Of a stretch of 64,000 nt of DNA, positions 44,370-53,302 are shown piece after piece. The DNA comes from Streptomyces alboflavus (lineage in GTDB: Bacteria; Actinomycetota; Actinomycetes; Streptomycetales; Streptomycetaceae), in NCBI RefSeq assembly GCF_000716675.1, contig NZ_JNXT01000023.1, positions 1 through 64,000 on the forward strand, given 5' to 3'. The translations under genes were made by a program, and so were the position numbers. The notes beneath the pieces are model-generated. The model had not been told where the DNA came from and searched no databases. It saw nothing but the letters and a program-made list of their open reading frames with translations. Position 1 is the first letter of the stretch, and each line of letters starts with the position of its first letter.

Positions 44370-47157
44370 CCGTCGGGCCGCGGTGCTGCTGCCACGACTG
44401 GTCGTAGGTGACGAGGCGCAGCCGCACGGTCTCCTTGGACTCCCGCACCCGGTCCTTGACGGTGGGCACGGACACCTCGACGCTGCGCTTGCCCGCGGCG
44501 ATGCCCGCAGGGATGTACGGCATCTCCGACACCTTGGACAGTCGGCGGGCCGGGTTCGGCGACCGGTCGAAGGTCTCCTTCAGCCAGCGCTTGCTGACGT
44601 CCTTGGTGGACAGTTCGGTGCCGCCGGTGACCCGGCGGAGCTCGAATCCGGCCTCGATGTCGGTGTCGGCCGCCTCGGACAGCGTGACGCGCCACTTGAG
44701 GGACTTGCCCTCGGTGACCTTGTCCGCGACGGGCTTGACGCTGACCTTGGGCATCGGGTCGTCGTTGCGCACGAGCACCCCGCCCTGGTGGGAGCCGACC
44801 ATCGCGCCGCTGACCGCCTTGGCCATGACCTCGTGGGACACGTCGGCGCCGTAGCGCTTGTTGCCCCGCACGGTGACGGGCACCTCGACGGTGTCTCCGC
44901 CCGGGCGCACCGTGACCGTCCGGGTCGTGGTCTTGTGCGTACGCGGGTCGGTCACGAAGAGACGGACCTTGCCGGTGCCGTGCCCGGAGACCTGGACCGG
45001 CACCCGGTACTCGCGCACCCCGGAGTCGCCCTCGTCGACCTTGAGCCGGCCGATGTCGACCCGCGCGAGGTCGGCGGTCCCGGCGTCCGGAGTGCCCGGG
45101 CGCCAGCCCCACGCGTCCATCAGCCAGGCGCGCCCGGACCGGTTCCGCGGGGTCAGCTCGAGGGAGGCGACCTGCTTGAGGTCGACTCCGGCGCGGGCGG
45201 CGGCGGACAGCGGCACGCGTACCTCGCGCCCCCAGTAGGAGGCGGTCATCTCGGTGCCCGGCAGGCCGTTCACGCGGACCTGGCCGAGCTTCGCGCGGTG
45301 GCCCGAGGCGTCGGTGACGGCGACGTCGAAGCGGGTGCCGGTGGTGTTCGGCGGCACGATCACGCGCAGGGCCAGCTTGTCGGCGCCCGCGAGGGACACG
45401 GGCTTCTTCGGCCGGACCTTCGTCGGGGTGCCCGGCTGCGTCCAGCGCATCGCGACCGCGTGCCGACCGGCCTCGGGCGAGGGACCCCAGGCCGCGAAGT
45501 GGGGCGAGGCGCCGCGCACGTCGGGGGCGAGGCAGGAGCGGGAGGCCCTGTTGTCCACCTGGGCGCACAGCCGCCCGCCGGTCACCGTGGCCGAGGAGTT
45601 CGGCACGAACGCGGGGGTGCGGCTGCCGCCGACGGCGTGGGTGAGCACGCGCGCGGGCTTCGCCGAGGGGGCACGGCGGCCGGAGCCGTCGAGCAGCGGG
45701 CGCACCCGGTCGTCACCGCCGACGAACAGGCGGGCGGCCGCCGCGATGTACGTGGAGCCCGCCTTCTGCTGCTGCTTGGCGGTCAGGCGCGTGGGCTTGC
45801 CCTTGGCGCACACGGCGTCGGGCCTGCTGCCGGAGCTGAAGTCGTCGTCCGCGGGTGCCTCGGCCTGCCCCGGCGTCCACTCGGTGTTGAAGAAGTTGTG
45901 GTTGGCGCCGACCACGTAGACCGTGCTGTGCAGGGCCTTGCCGCGGCTGACGCCGCGTGTCCCGTCGGCGTAGATCTGGCCCTGGAGGTCGGACACGTCG
46001 CCGTCGCAGCCGGGCAGGACGGTCATCGACGGCACGTCGGGGACCGGGTTCTGGCCGAAGATCGTGGGGCCGATCAGGACGGTGCCGCGGATGTTCCAGC
46101 GCGCCGGGCCCGGCGCCCCGTCCTCGGCGGCGGGCGGCGGGGCCAGGCTGTCGAGCGCGGCACGGTTGACGCCCTCGCCGCCGCGGGAGTGGCCGACGAG
46201 CAGCACGCGGGACAGGTCGGCGGGCGCGGTGGCGCGCACGGCCCTCGGCACGTCGCCGCGGCCCGCGGCCCAGTCCGCCCAGCGGCCGAGGTGCTGACGC
46301 ACGAGCGACGAACGGGCCTCGGCGCCGCCGTCCTCGGCCACGTCGTCCTGGCCGTTGATGCCGTTGGCGGCGATGGACACCGTCACATAGCCCTGCGAGG
46401 CGAGGAGCTTCTGGTCGTGCAGATAGCCGCGGTGACTCGGCACCGGCTTCATGCCGCCCTTGCAGGGCCAGCCGCCGCCCTCGTCGCCGCGGGCGTTGAA
46501 GCAGGTGTAGTGGCGGCCGTGCAGGAACAGCGCGATCGGCCGCTTGCCGGGTGCGTCGACCGGACCCACCACGGTGCCGCGCATCTCCACCGGCGCCCGG
46601 AAGCCCGGCAGGCGCACCGACTTCTGCGTGTACTCGCCGGTCACCGTGCGGTACTTGCCCGGCACGCCCGGGTCGACGCGGTTCGCGGGCAGCGGGGCCG
46701 ACTCCTCGGCGGACGCGGCCGGCGGCGAGATCCGCGGCGCCTCCTTCGCGCCCTCGTCCAGACGCCGGCCGCCGGCCTGTGCCCGCAGCTCGGCGGCGGG
46801 ACCGACGTCCGTGCTGTCGAGCCGCAGCCGGAAGGTCCGCCGGTCGTCGTGGGGCACGGGGACGCCGATGAGCCGGTCGCCGGAGTAGAACTCGACCCGG
46901 GAGTCGCCCATCGGCACGGCCTCCGGGGCCTTCCAGACCAGCTCCTTGCGGTCGCCGGACCCGTCGACCCGCCAGCCCTTGGGCAGTTGCTCGTCGGACT
47001 CACCTGACGAAGTGGAGGCGCCCGACAGCGCGGCGGGTATCGGTGGGGCGGGCGGTATTCGGTCGGCGGACGGCTGCGCGTGCGCGAGGCCCGGCACCCC
47101 CACCGCCAGCGCGAGGACCGCCGCCGCGGCGGTCACCGAGCGCGGGACATGGATCAA
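44341..47157 (-). CDS. Large secreted alpha/beta hydrolase with C-terminal Calx-beta-like domains
   Basis: A 938-aa secreted protein. A signal peptide (AAAAVLALAVGVPGLAHA) is followed by a Pro/Ser linker and a beta-rich segment. The alpha/beta hydrolase spans about residues 180-470: LFLHGRHYTCFNARGDEGGG, then VLLVGHSRGGEGVNRA with nucleophile Ser324 and GANHNFFNTEW with a likely catalytic His. The C-terminal 350 residues read as a jelly-roll-like domain (RVIVPPNTTGTRFDVAVTDASG) and two Calx-beta-like repeats (VDEGDSGVREYRVPVQVSG, VTEGKSLKWRVTLSEAADTDIE). An extracellular esterase or lipase acting on polymers or cell surfaces is likely, but the substrate is unknown. Confidence 0.85.
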   Translation of the reverse strand: MIHVPRSVTAAAAVLALAVGVPGLAHAQPSADRIPPAPPIPAALSGASTSSGESDEQLPKGWRVDGSGDRKELVWKAPEAVPMGDSRVEFYSGDRLIGVPVPHDDRRTFRLRLDSTDVGPAAELRAQAGGRRLDEGAKEAPRISPPAASAEESAPLPANRVDPGVPGKYRTVTGEYTQKSVRLPGFRAPVEMRGTVVGPVDAPGKRPIALFLHGRHYTCFNARGDEGGGWPCKGGMKPVPSHRGYLHDQKLLASQGYVTVSIAANGINGQDDVAEDGGAEARSSLVRQHLGRWADWAAGRGDVPRAVRATAPADLSRVLLVGHSRGGEGVNRAALDSLAPPPAAEDGAPGPARWNIRGTVLIGPTIFGQNPVPDVPSMTVLPGCDGDVSDLQGQIYADGTRGVSRGKALHSTVYVVGANHNFFNTEWTPGQAEAPADDDFSSGSRPDAVCAKGKPTRLTAKQQQKAGSTYIAAAARLFVGGDDRVRPLLDGSGRRAPSAKPARVLTHAVGGSRTPAFVPNSSATVTGGRLCAQVDNRASRSCLAPDVRGASPHFAAWGPSPEAGRHAVAMRWTQPGTPTKVRPKKPVSLAGADKLALRVIVPPNTTGTRFDVAVTDASGHRAKLGQVRVNGLPGTEMTASYWGREVRVPLSAAARAGVDLKQVASLELTPRNRSGRAWLMDAWGWRPGTPDAGTADLARVDIGRLKVDEGDSGVREYRVPVQVSGHGTGKVRLFVTDPRTHKTTTRTVTVRPGGDTVEVPVTVRGNKRYGADVSHEVMAKAVSGAMVGSHQGGVLVRNDDPMPKVSVKPVADKVTEGKSLKWRVTLSEAADTDIEAGFELRRVTGGTELSTKDVSKRWLKETFDRSPNPARRLSKVSEMPYIPAGIAAGKRSVEVSVPTVKDRVRESKETVRLRLVTYDQSWQQHRGPTVTGTVRDPA

Positions 47158-47366
47158 GACATTCCTCCGGTTTCATCCTGTTCGTCGGTCACCCCGGATC
47201 CCTGGAGAGATCACCGGGCCCCGGACCTGGAGGATGACAACGCGCCTACTGGGGTTGCCTCGTGTCACGCTCTTCACTTGCCCGTACTCGGCCGCGCTCG
47301 GCCGCGCTTGCTCACGTGGGCCGTCCGCCCTTGCCCACGCGCCGCCCGGCCGCGCATCATGCGGTG

Positions 47367-47909
47367 ATGGATGATCATGATTTCGGGGCCCTGACCGCGG
47401 TCCGGCTCGACGCGTACTCCCGGGCCGACCAGAACGAGATACTCGGCGACGGCGCCGACCCGTTCGGCGTCTCGGAGACCGGCCTGACGTGGCTGCCCAA
47501 GGAGGAGCACTTCGGCGTCAGGTCGGCGGCGGGCCGACTCGTGGCCCACGCGGGCCTGTTGCGGCTGCCGACGGCGATCGGCGGGAGCGCCACGGAGGTG
47601 ATCGGCGTCGGCGGCGTGGCCGTCGCGCCCGACCTGCGGGGCCGGGGCCTCGCGCGGACCGTCCTCACGGCGGCGCTCGACCACGCCCGCACCCTGGGCC
47701 CCCGGCACGCCCTCCTCTTCTGCCGCCCGCCCCTCGTCGCCCTCTACGAACGGCTCGGCTGGCGGGAGTTGACGGGCGATGTCCACGTGGAGCAGCCGGA
47801 CGGGCCGGTGGTCATGCCGCTGCGGACGATGTGGACGCCGTTGGGCACGGGGCCCGAGGCGGCTCCGTGGCCGGAGGGTGAGGTGCGGCTGCTGTCGTTC
47901 CCCATGTGA
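47367..47909 (+). CDS. GNAT family N-acetyltransferase
   Basis: A 180-aa acetyltransferase: VIGVGGVAVAPDLRGRGLARTVLTAALDHAR carries the acetyl-CoA Q/RxxGxG/A loop as RGRGLA, followed by ALLFCRPPLVALYERLGWREL, the motif B region. The shape is close to the aminoglycoside 2'-N-acetyltransferase-like subgroup (C-terminal half VVMPLRTMWTPLG). The substrate cannot be told. I start at the ATG at 47367 (MDDHDFGALTAVRL); upstream frame to 47262 lacks support. Confidence 0.88.
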   Translation: MDDHDFGALTAVRLDAYSRADQNEILGDGADPFGVSETGLTWLPKEEHFGVRSAAGRLVAHAGLLRLPTAIGGSATEVIGVGGVAVAPDLRGRGLARTVLTAALDHARTLGPRHALLFCRPPLVALYERLGWRELTGDVHVEQPDGPVVMPLRTMWTPLGTGPEAAPWPEGEVRLLSFPM

Positions 47910-47948
47910 GCGGCGAGGGGTGCGTGGTGGGCGGGGTGCGGCCCGGAC

Positions 47949-49547
47949 TCAGCTCGGCGCGCACCCGTGCGTCCGCTCGTCCTGTTCCACCATGTCGAGG
48001 TGCTTGCGCAGATTCCCGGCCTGCCGGACGAGCTTCGTCTGCTCCCGCCGCGCCTCGTCCGGTTCGCTCCAGTCGACCTGCTGTATCTGCCCGCGTACGT
48101 CGTCGAGTTGCTCGGCGAGGTCCACGTACCGCGCGTGCAGCTGCTCGCACACCCCGGACGTGGCGCCGACGGCCACCCGGATCCGAGGACTGGCCTGGCC
48201 GAACCAGCTGACCCCTTCCTGGAGCATCTGCCAGCAGAACACGTACCGGCCGGGGGCGGCCGGAGCCGTCGCGGTGAACCGGAACTGGATCCGCTCGCCG
48301 GGGTCGACCGTGGCCTTCGGCAGGTTCACCCGGCCCGGGCCCCAGGTGGTGTTGTCCTGCGGGGCCTGGCTGCCGAGGCGGTGGAGGTCGCGCGCGGCCC
48401 ACGTGGTCGAGCCGGTGTTCGTCACCGTCAGCGTCACCTGGGCGAGGGCGCCCGGCGCGAACCGGGGCGGCGGTGGCGCGGTGGCTGCGACGGTGGCGCC
48501 GTCGACATAGGCGGGGGACGGGTCGGCGGGGATGTAGGGGATGCGGAAGAAGCCGCGGATCTCGCCGGGGGTGGCGTCGTCGCTGGTCCCGTTGGTGGTG
48601 ATGACCTTGGCAGGGGTGGGGGAGCCGATGTCGAGCCGGATGACGATGTCGTCCTCGCCGGGGTGGTTGCAGTCGTACGTGCGCAGCGTCAGGACATCGC
48701 CGTGCCGCTCGTACCCCCACGCCAGGACCACGTGGTTCAGGAAGACGTCCCAGGGCGCGTAGGAGTGGACCAGGACGAGGCCGAGCGGGCTCAGGGTCCC
48801 GTTGTCGATGTCGTCGAGGATCGCCGGGATCTCGGCGAGGGTGCGGCGGAAGAGGCCGTGCCCCCAGAACACGGTGTCGTGGCCGAGGGCCTGGGTCTCG
48901 CCGAGCCAACGGCTCACCACCCCGGGCCCCTTGAAGCTGTCGAGCAGCCGGCCGAGGATGTGCTGGGCCACCTCGACGGGTACCTCCCGCGACGACCGGC
49001 CGCGCAGCTGCGGGGTGCCGTTCTCGAAGATGTCCCTGGCCAGGAACGACATGCCGCCGCACAGCCCCATGCCGGTCGCGTCGACGGCGGCCACGGGGAG
49101 GCCGAACACGTCGATCCGGAGCGCCGTCCCGGGCGGCCACGGATTGTTGCCGAACAGCGGTGCCCTGGTCGAGGGGAGGAACCCGGGCACGGCGACGGGC
49201 CCGAAGCGCTGCACGGTGTCCGAGGCCCACAGCGGCGCCCCGGACTCGGCGTACAGGACGAGGTTCCCGTCGTCCTGCGCCACGAGCCAGGAGCCCGGGT
49301 TGCCGTCGGTGTCCGTCGCCCAGTAGGGCTTGTTCTCCTCCGAGTAGAGGACGAAGTTGCCGTCGTGCTGCATCACCGCGCGGGTGACGGGCTGCTGCCA
49401 GGTGTCGGAGGCCCACAGCGGGACGCCGTCGTCGGTGCGGTGGAGGACCAGGTTGCCGTCCCCCTGCATGACGAGGCGTATCCGCCCGTTGGGCGAGGTC
49501 AATTCGTCCCCGACGTCCAGCCGTTGACTGGCGAGCAGACGATCCAT
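47949..49547 (-). CDS. B-lectin / cysteine-peptidase-like / Ig-like multidomain protein
   Basis: A 532-aa protein with an unusual order of domains. Residues 1-115 are a bulb-type (mannose-binding) lectin domain with three QDDGNLVLY-type repeats. Residues about 120-360 look like a papain- or C39-like fold: Cys163 in GMGLCGGMSFLARD, His272 in LNHVVLAWGYE and Asn294 or Asp292 in YDCNHPG. Residues about 365-465 are an NBR1-like Ig domain (LTVTNTGSTTWAARD, FRFTATAPAAPGRYVFCWQM). The end is a coiled coil. No signal peptide is visible, although the start (ATG 49547, G-rich RBS) is clear. It is divergent from an ATP-grasp gene. Confidence 0.75.
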   Translation of the reverse strand: MDRLLASQRLDVGDELTSPNGRIRLVMQGDGNLVLHRTDDGVPLWASDTWQQPVTRAVMQHDGNFVLYSEENKPYWATDTDGNPGSWLVAQDDGNLVLYAESGAPLWASDTVQRFGPVAVPGFLPSTRAPLFGNNPWPPGTALRIDVFGLPVAAVDATGMGLCGGMSFLARDIFENGTPQLRGRSSREVPVEVAQHILGRLLDSFKGPGVVSRWLGETQALGHDTVFWGHGLFRRTLAEIPAILDDIDNGTLSPLGLVLVHSYAPWDVFLNHVVLAWGYERHGDVLTLRTYDCNHPGEDDIVIRLDIGSPTPAKVITTNGTSDDATPGEIRGFFRIPYIPADPSPAYVDGATVAATAPPPPRFAPGALAQVTLTVTNTGSTTWAARDLHRLGSQAPQDNTTWGPGRVNLPKATVDPGERIQFRFTATAPAAPGRYVFCWQMLQEGVSWFGQASPRIRVAVGATSGVCEQLHARYVDLAEQLDDVRGQIQQVDWSEPDEARREQTKLVRQAGNLRKHLDMVEQDERTHGCAPS

Positions 49548-50165
49548 GGCAGATCCCCCCAGTACAGGTGCGGTCCCGCCGCCGCGCGCCCGGACGTCTC
49601 CGCACGGCGGCCGCTGTGAGCGTCCCACCGGAGGGGGCGGTACGTAAGGCTCGGCGGGGCACCCGGCCGCACCGGCGCCCGGTCCGCCGAAGAGGGTGCT
49701 GGTGGCGGTGGGTCCGGCGCCCCGCGTGGACCGCGCGCGGGAGGGGCGCGTAGCGGGCGCACGAGGCGCAGAGCGGGCGCGGCGGACCGGCGCGCCTGCG
49801 CACTGGCCGGGGGTCCGACCCGCGCCTACAGTGTGGGGCCCATGGCGCTGCGGTACCGAGCACGGAATCCGCGTACGGAACTGAGCAGGGACACGGAACC
49901 GAGTACGGAAACGGCACACGGGGCCACGGCCCCGCGGCACGTGCCGGGGGAGGGCGCAGCCCCGTCCCGCGGTCACGAACACCCCCGGCCGGGCGCCGCC
50001 CCGGCCCGCCACCGCCGGGACGACCGGCGGGCGCGGACGCGGCGCCGTACGGGACCCGGTGACCTGCTGCCGCGGCCCGGCCCCGCCCCGCCGTGACCTC
50101 CGCCCGGGCCCGCGCCACGACGTGCGCGCGGACCGAGTGCGCGCCGAGAGCCGCTGGAGGCAGCC
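49548..50165 (+). other. Long divergent intergenic region with possible small ORF
   Basis: This 618-bp gap separates the lectin/peptidase-like gene and the ATP-grasp gene. An 84-codon ORF (49842-50096), starting MALRYRARNPRTELSRDTEP and rich in Arg, Pro, Thr and Glu, is the only candidate. Third-position GC is lower than in neighbours and there is no RBS. TACAGT (49827-49832) is a possible -10. Four ACGGAA copies lie in 49861-49908. GGAGG (50156-50160) is the RBS of the ATP-grasp gene. Confidence 0.4.
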
Positions 50166-51185
50166 GTGTCCGGACCGTGCGTCGCCCTGATCACCGACCC
50201 CACGTCCCCCGAGGGATGCCGGGACTACCTGGCCCGCGCCGTGGAACTCCTCACCGGCGCCCCGCCCCACCGCATCGACTCCCGCCACTTCGCCCCGTGC
50301 GGCACCGGCCGCGTCCGCGACCGCGACGGGAACCGGTTACGCCTCGACGTGCCCGACCAGGGCCTGGAGGTGGTGCCCGACGTGGTCGTCCTGTACGAGA
50401 TCCCGCCGCACCGGCGCCGCTCCCTCACCGCGTTCCAGCGTCTCCTCGCCCACCACCGGGCGGTGACCCTGGGCACCGGGGTGACGGCGTGGCGGACCGC
50501 CACCGAGAAGGACCGCACGGTCGACCGCTTCCGGCGGGACGGCATCGCGCAGATGGACACGGTCGTCCTCGCGCGGCCGGGCGCGCGGGAGGCGGCCGCC
50601 GCCTTCGACGAGCTCGGCCGTGACACCTGGGCCCGGCCGGTCGTCGGCACCGGCGGCAGCGACACGTTCCACGTCACCTCCGAGGCGCAGTTGGCACAGG
50701 CGGCCGAGTACTACGCCCGTCGGAACAGCGCCTGGCTGCTCTCGCGCGACGCGGGCAACATCACCGCCGACGGCCACCGGCACCAGTTCCGCGTGTTCGT
50801 CCTCGGCGGCCGCGTCATCCACGCCCGCGAGCACATCCAGCCCGCGACGGACACCCCCTGCAACACCTGCCAGGGCGCGACGGCCACCTTCATCGCCCCG
50901 CGCGACCTGCCGCGCCGCCTGGCCGAACTGGCCGTCGCCGCCACCGCGTCGGTCGGACTGCCCTTCGCCGGGGTCGACCTGGCCATCGAGAACGGCGGGG
51001 TCGTCTTCGAGGTCAACGTCCAGCCCGCCTTCATCGAGGGCGAGCTGGAGCATGTGGCCGTGCCGTACATCCAGGCGCACTTGGACGCGCTCGCCCAGAC
51101 GGCCGGAAGTCACCGGGGGCGTCATCCGGCCCGGGGCAGGCGGCGGGGCAGCCAGGTCCACGGCCGGACGCCGCGCGTGGCGTAA
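50166..51185 (+). CDS. ATP-grasp ligase (RimK-like)
   Basis: A 339-aa ATP-grasp protein. The N-terminal pre-grasp part (ALITDPTSPEGCRDYLARAVELL, VVLYEIPPHRRRSLTAFQRLLAHH) is followed by the grasp fold with WARPVVGTGGSDTFHVTS (ATP loop), FRVFVLGGRVIHAREHIQP, GLPFAGVDLAIENGGVVFEVN and Mg ligands Glu282-x-Asn284. A Cys pair (CNTC) and an Arg-rich C-tail are unusual. RimK-like ligases join amino acids or peptides, and some make graspetide RiPPs. GTG follows GGAGG. It is flanked by a divergent lectin/peptidase-like gene and a secreted inhibitor gene, so a peptide-modification role is possible but unproven. Confidence 0.85.
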   Translation: MSGPCVALITDPTSPEGCRDYLARAVELLTGAPPHRIDSRHFAPCGTGRVRDRDGNRLRLDVPDQGLEVVPDVVVLYEIPPHRRRSLTAFQRLLAHHRAVTLGTGVTAWRTATEKDRTVDRFRRDGIAQMDTVVLARPGAREAAAAFDELGRDTWARPVVGTGGSDTFHVTSEAQLAQAAEYYARRNSAWLLSRDAGNITADGHRHQFRVFVLGGRVIHAREHIQPATDTPCNTCQGATATFIAPRDLPRRLAELAVAATASVGLPFAGVDLAIENGGVVFEVNVQPAFIEGELEHVAVPYIQAHLDALAQTAGSHRGRHPARGRRRGSQVHGRTPRVA

Positions 51186-51340
51186 CGGGCGACACCGGCT
51201 TCGCCTCCTTCGGGTGAATGGCGGAATGCATGAATCCGCACCGGGGCAGCATCGGCGTGCCCGCTTCCCGGTCCACGGGCGGGGGGCTCCTCAGCGACCC
51301 GACGGCACAGCTGCACCGAACGGAAAGGCACCAACCCGAC

Positions 51341-51763
51341 ATGACGCTGAAGCACTCCTCCGACACCGCCGCGTCCGCACCGAGGGCGAGGACCGTCAGG
51401 CGGGCCCTGCTCGGCGTGGCCGCGGCACTCCTGGTGTCCGGAAGCCTCGCCGTCGCCACCCCGGCCGGGGCGGCCGACTGTCCCAGCGGCCACTTCTGCA
51501 CCTGGGAACACTCCAACTACGACGGCCAGCGCGCCAACTGGTCCGGTGACGACGGCTGGTGGGAGAGCTGGATCGCGGACGAGGACTCGTCGTGGGCCAA
51601 CCACGGCATCTCGGGTGCGGGCGTGAAGGATCACGTCAAGGTGTACTCGCGCGCCCACCAGGGCGGCCACATGACCATCTGCCTCACGCCCGGGCAGGAG
51701 GTCAACTACAACGGCGCGGCCAACGACAACGGCGACTCCCACACGTGGGCCATGAGCTGCTGA
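51341..51763 (+). CDS. Secreted peptidase inhibitor family I36-type protein
   Basis: A 140-aa secreted protein. The signal peptide has RRALLGVAAALLVSGSLAVATPAGA with cleavage before ADCPSG. The mature domain is a betagamma-crystallin-like I36 inhibitor as in Streptomyces SMI: CPSGHFCTWEHSNYDGQRANW, ISGAGVKDHVKVYS, ICLTPGQEVNYNGAANDNGDSHTWAMSC. Four cysteines should form two disulfides. I36 members inhibit metalloproteases, and the target here is unknown. GGAAAGG lies before the ATG. A strong terminator follows. Confidence 0.88.
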   Translation: MTLKHSSDTAASAPRARTVRRALLGVAAALLVSGSLAVATPAGAADCPSGHFCTWEHSNYDGQRANWSGDDGWWESWIADEDSSWANHGISGAGVKDHVKVYSRAHQGGHMTICLTPGQEVNYNGAANDNGDSHTWAMSC

Positions 51764-51787
51764 TCGTCCCGCCCCGGTACGCCTGGC

Positions 51788-51819
51788 ACGGGCCCGCCGC
51801 CTTCGGGCGGCGGGCCCGT
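51788..51819 (+). terminator. Terminator of the I36 inhibitor gene
   Basis: ACGGGCCCGCCGCC, loop TTCG, GGCGGCGGGCCCGT is a perfect 14-bp stem 24 nt past the stop. Confidence 0.9.
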
Positions 51820-52051
51820 ACGCATCTCCGCCGTTCTGCGCCCGTCTCCTCCCGGCGGGCATAAGCGGAGCCGGACCGCGCATAAGAGAAGTGAGGAACG
51901 CAGAGAAAGCCGAAGCGTCGAGGCCCCGCCCGCCCCGGGCAGGGGGCCGACGGCGGGCAGTGCCCCGGACCCCGGCTCCGCCCCCGCTCGGGGGCGTCGT
52001 CCCTGTCCGTCCGCGCCCCTCCCGGGCCGCGGCGGCACGAGGAGGTCGACT

Positions 52052-52651
52052 GTGGGGACCGTGCGCCGCATGACGGAGGCCGAGTGCCAAGAGGTCCTTG
52101 CAAGGGCCTGGACCGGACGCCTCGCGGTGGCCCGGCGCGGGCGCCCGTACGTGGAGCTGGTCGGCCTGGTGGTCCGGGACGGGGCTCCGGTGGCGCTGGT
52201 GTCGGAGGAGGGGCCGGTGGCGCGGGCGCTGCCTCCCGTGGTGGCTCCCCGTCAACTGGTCGTCCTGGAGGCCGATGAGGCGGTCGGGGCCGATGACGGC
52301 GACGGCGCGGGTGGAGTCCGCCGTGCGGTCCGGGCGGTCACGGCGCTGGGGCGGCCGCGCTGGGTGGTGGCGACGGACGAACTGGGCGCGTGCCGTCACG
52401 CCGCGGGGGCGCGGGGTCTTGACGTCACGGTGGACGTCCGGTTCCTCACGCTGACCGGGCCGGTGCTGAGCGGCGAGCACCATGTGCTGCGGTGCGGGCC
52501 GGGTGGGCAGGCCGCTGCTGTCGGCGGCGTCACCGGGCCGACTCCTGGGGGAGTTGAGGCCGTTGGAGACAGAAACCCGCGTGGGGCGGCCGCGCGCGGA
52601 GGAATCGCCTCCCGTTTGCGGCAGCGGTCTTCACTGCGTGGACTGGTTTGA
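52052..52651 (+). CDS. Pyridoxamine 5'-phosphate oxidase family (split-barrel) protein
   Basis: A 199-aa protein with a degenerate PNPOx-like barrel: MTEAECQEVLARAWTGRLAVARRGRPYVELVGLVVRDGAPVALVS, with the strand pattern of FMN- or heme-binding family members, then a domain with RQLVVLEADEAVG, ALGRPRWVVATDELGACRHA and VDVRFLTLTGPVLSGEHHVL. The C-terminal 50 residues are Gly/Arg-rich. The GTG follows GAGGAGG by 6 nt. This is the third stand-alone split-barrel protein in the window. Single gene of unknown function. Confidence 0.75.
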   Translation: MGTVRRMTEAECQEVLARAWTGRLAVARRGRPYVELVGLVVRDGAPVALVSEEGPVARALPPVVAPRQLVVLEADEAVGADDGDGAGGVRRAVRAVTALGRPRWVVATDELGACRHAAGARGLDVTVDVRFLTLTGPVLSGEHHVLRCGPGGQAAAVGGVTGPTPGGVEAVGDRNPRGAAARGGIASRLRQRSSLRGLV

Positions 52652-53302
52652 CTACCGTGGGTACAGGCATGGTCAGGACGCGGCCACCGAGGCATGGGCA
52701 TCGCCCAGGAACAGCCCCTTGGATCTCCCACGGACCTCCCCACGGACTTTCCACGAGGTCCCACGGGCTGCTCGCGGAATTCCCGGGACTTGTCACGGAT
52801 TTCCCAGGACTCGCCATGCGGCCGCACCCGCTCTCCCCGCCCCGGGGGACGCGGTCGTGCGGCGCTCTTCGGCGACCGGCTGCCCTGCGGGCCGACGGTC
52901 CTTGACGGGCGGCTGTTCGTGACGGACGCCGCACGAAAGAGGGGATGAGGCAGCCGGGGCCGCGCTCCAGGCAGCGGACACCGCGGTCCCGGCTCCTCCT
53001 CTCCTCGGGGGAGGCTCCCGCCCGCCCCCGAGGAGAGGGCAGCGGTGCGAGGACGCCCGGCGGAGGGGGAGCCGCCACGTCCTCGCACCTCGCGGCCGCC
53101 GCCCCCGCCGACGAGCCGGCGGCGGCCGCCCGGGGATACGCCCGTACGACCAGCGTGCACCCATCGAGCGGAAAAAGCGCCCCCCTTGCCTACACAACGT
53201 GCCCAGGTCGCCGTTTTAGGTAGCAGAGGGACATGTGAGGCCAAAGTGACTACGCGCAGTGACCAGTTGAAGGTCGCCGAGCGGCCCGAATCTCGGATCC
53301 GG
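52652..53302. repeat. Gene-free region with degenerate short repeats
   Basis: No gene is supported in these 650 bp. About 52718-52815 holds seven to eight imperfect 10-12 bp units around TCCCACGGACT. A possible hairpin lies near 52975-53040 (GGCTCCTCCTCTCCT with the later GGAGAGGAG-like complement). Frames on both strands cover the region but with repetitive, low-complexity translations and no RBS. Lower GC near 53165-53240 may be a remnant or regulatory DNA. The uppP gene ends just past it. Confidence 0.5.

Noticed and set aside
49833..50096. 84-87 aa plus-strand ORF as a definite gene
   Set aside because: Lower third-position GC than neighbours, no RBS, and overlapping open frames on the other strand. 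Kept only as a speculative finding.
52396..53244. Minus-strand open frame in the gap before uppP
   Set aside because: Composition is repetitive (DKSREFREQPVGPRGKS), there is no RBS and it overlaps the PNPOx gene. It follows from the short repeats.
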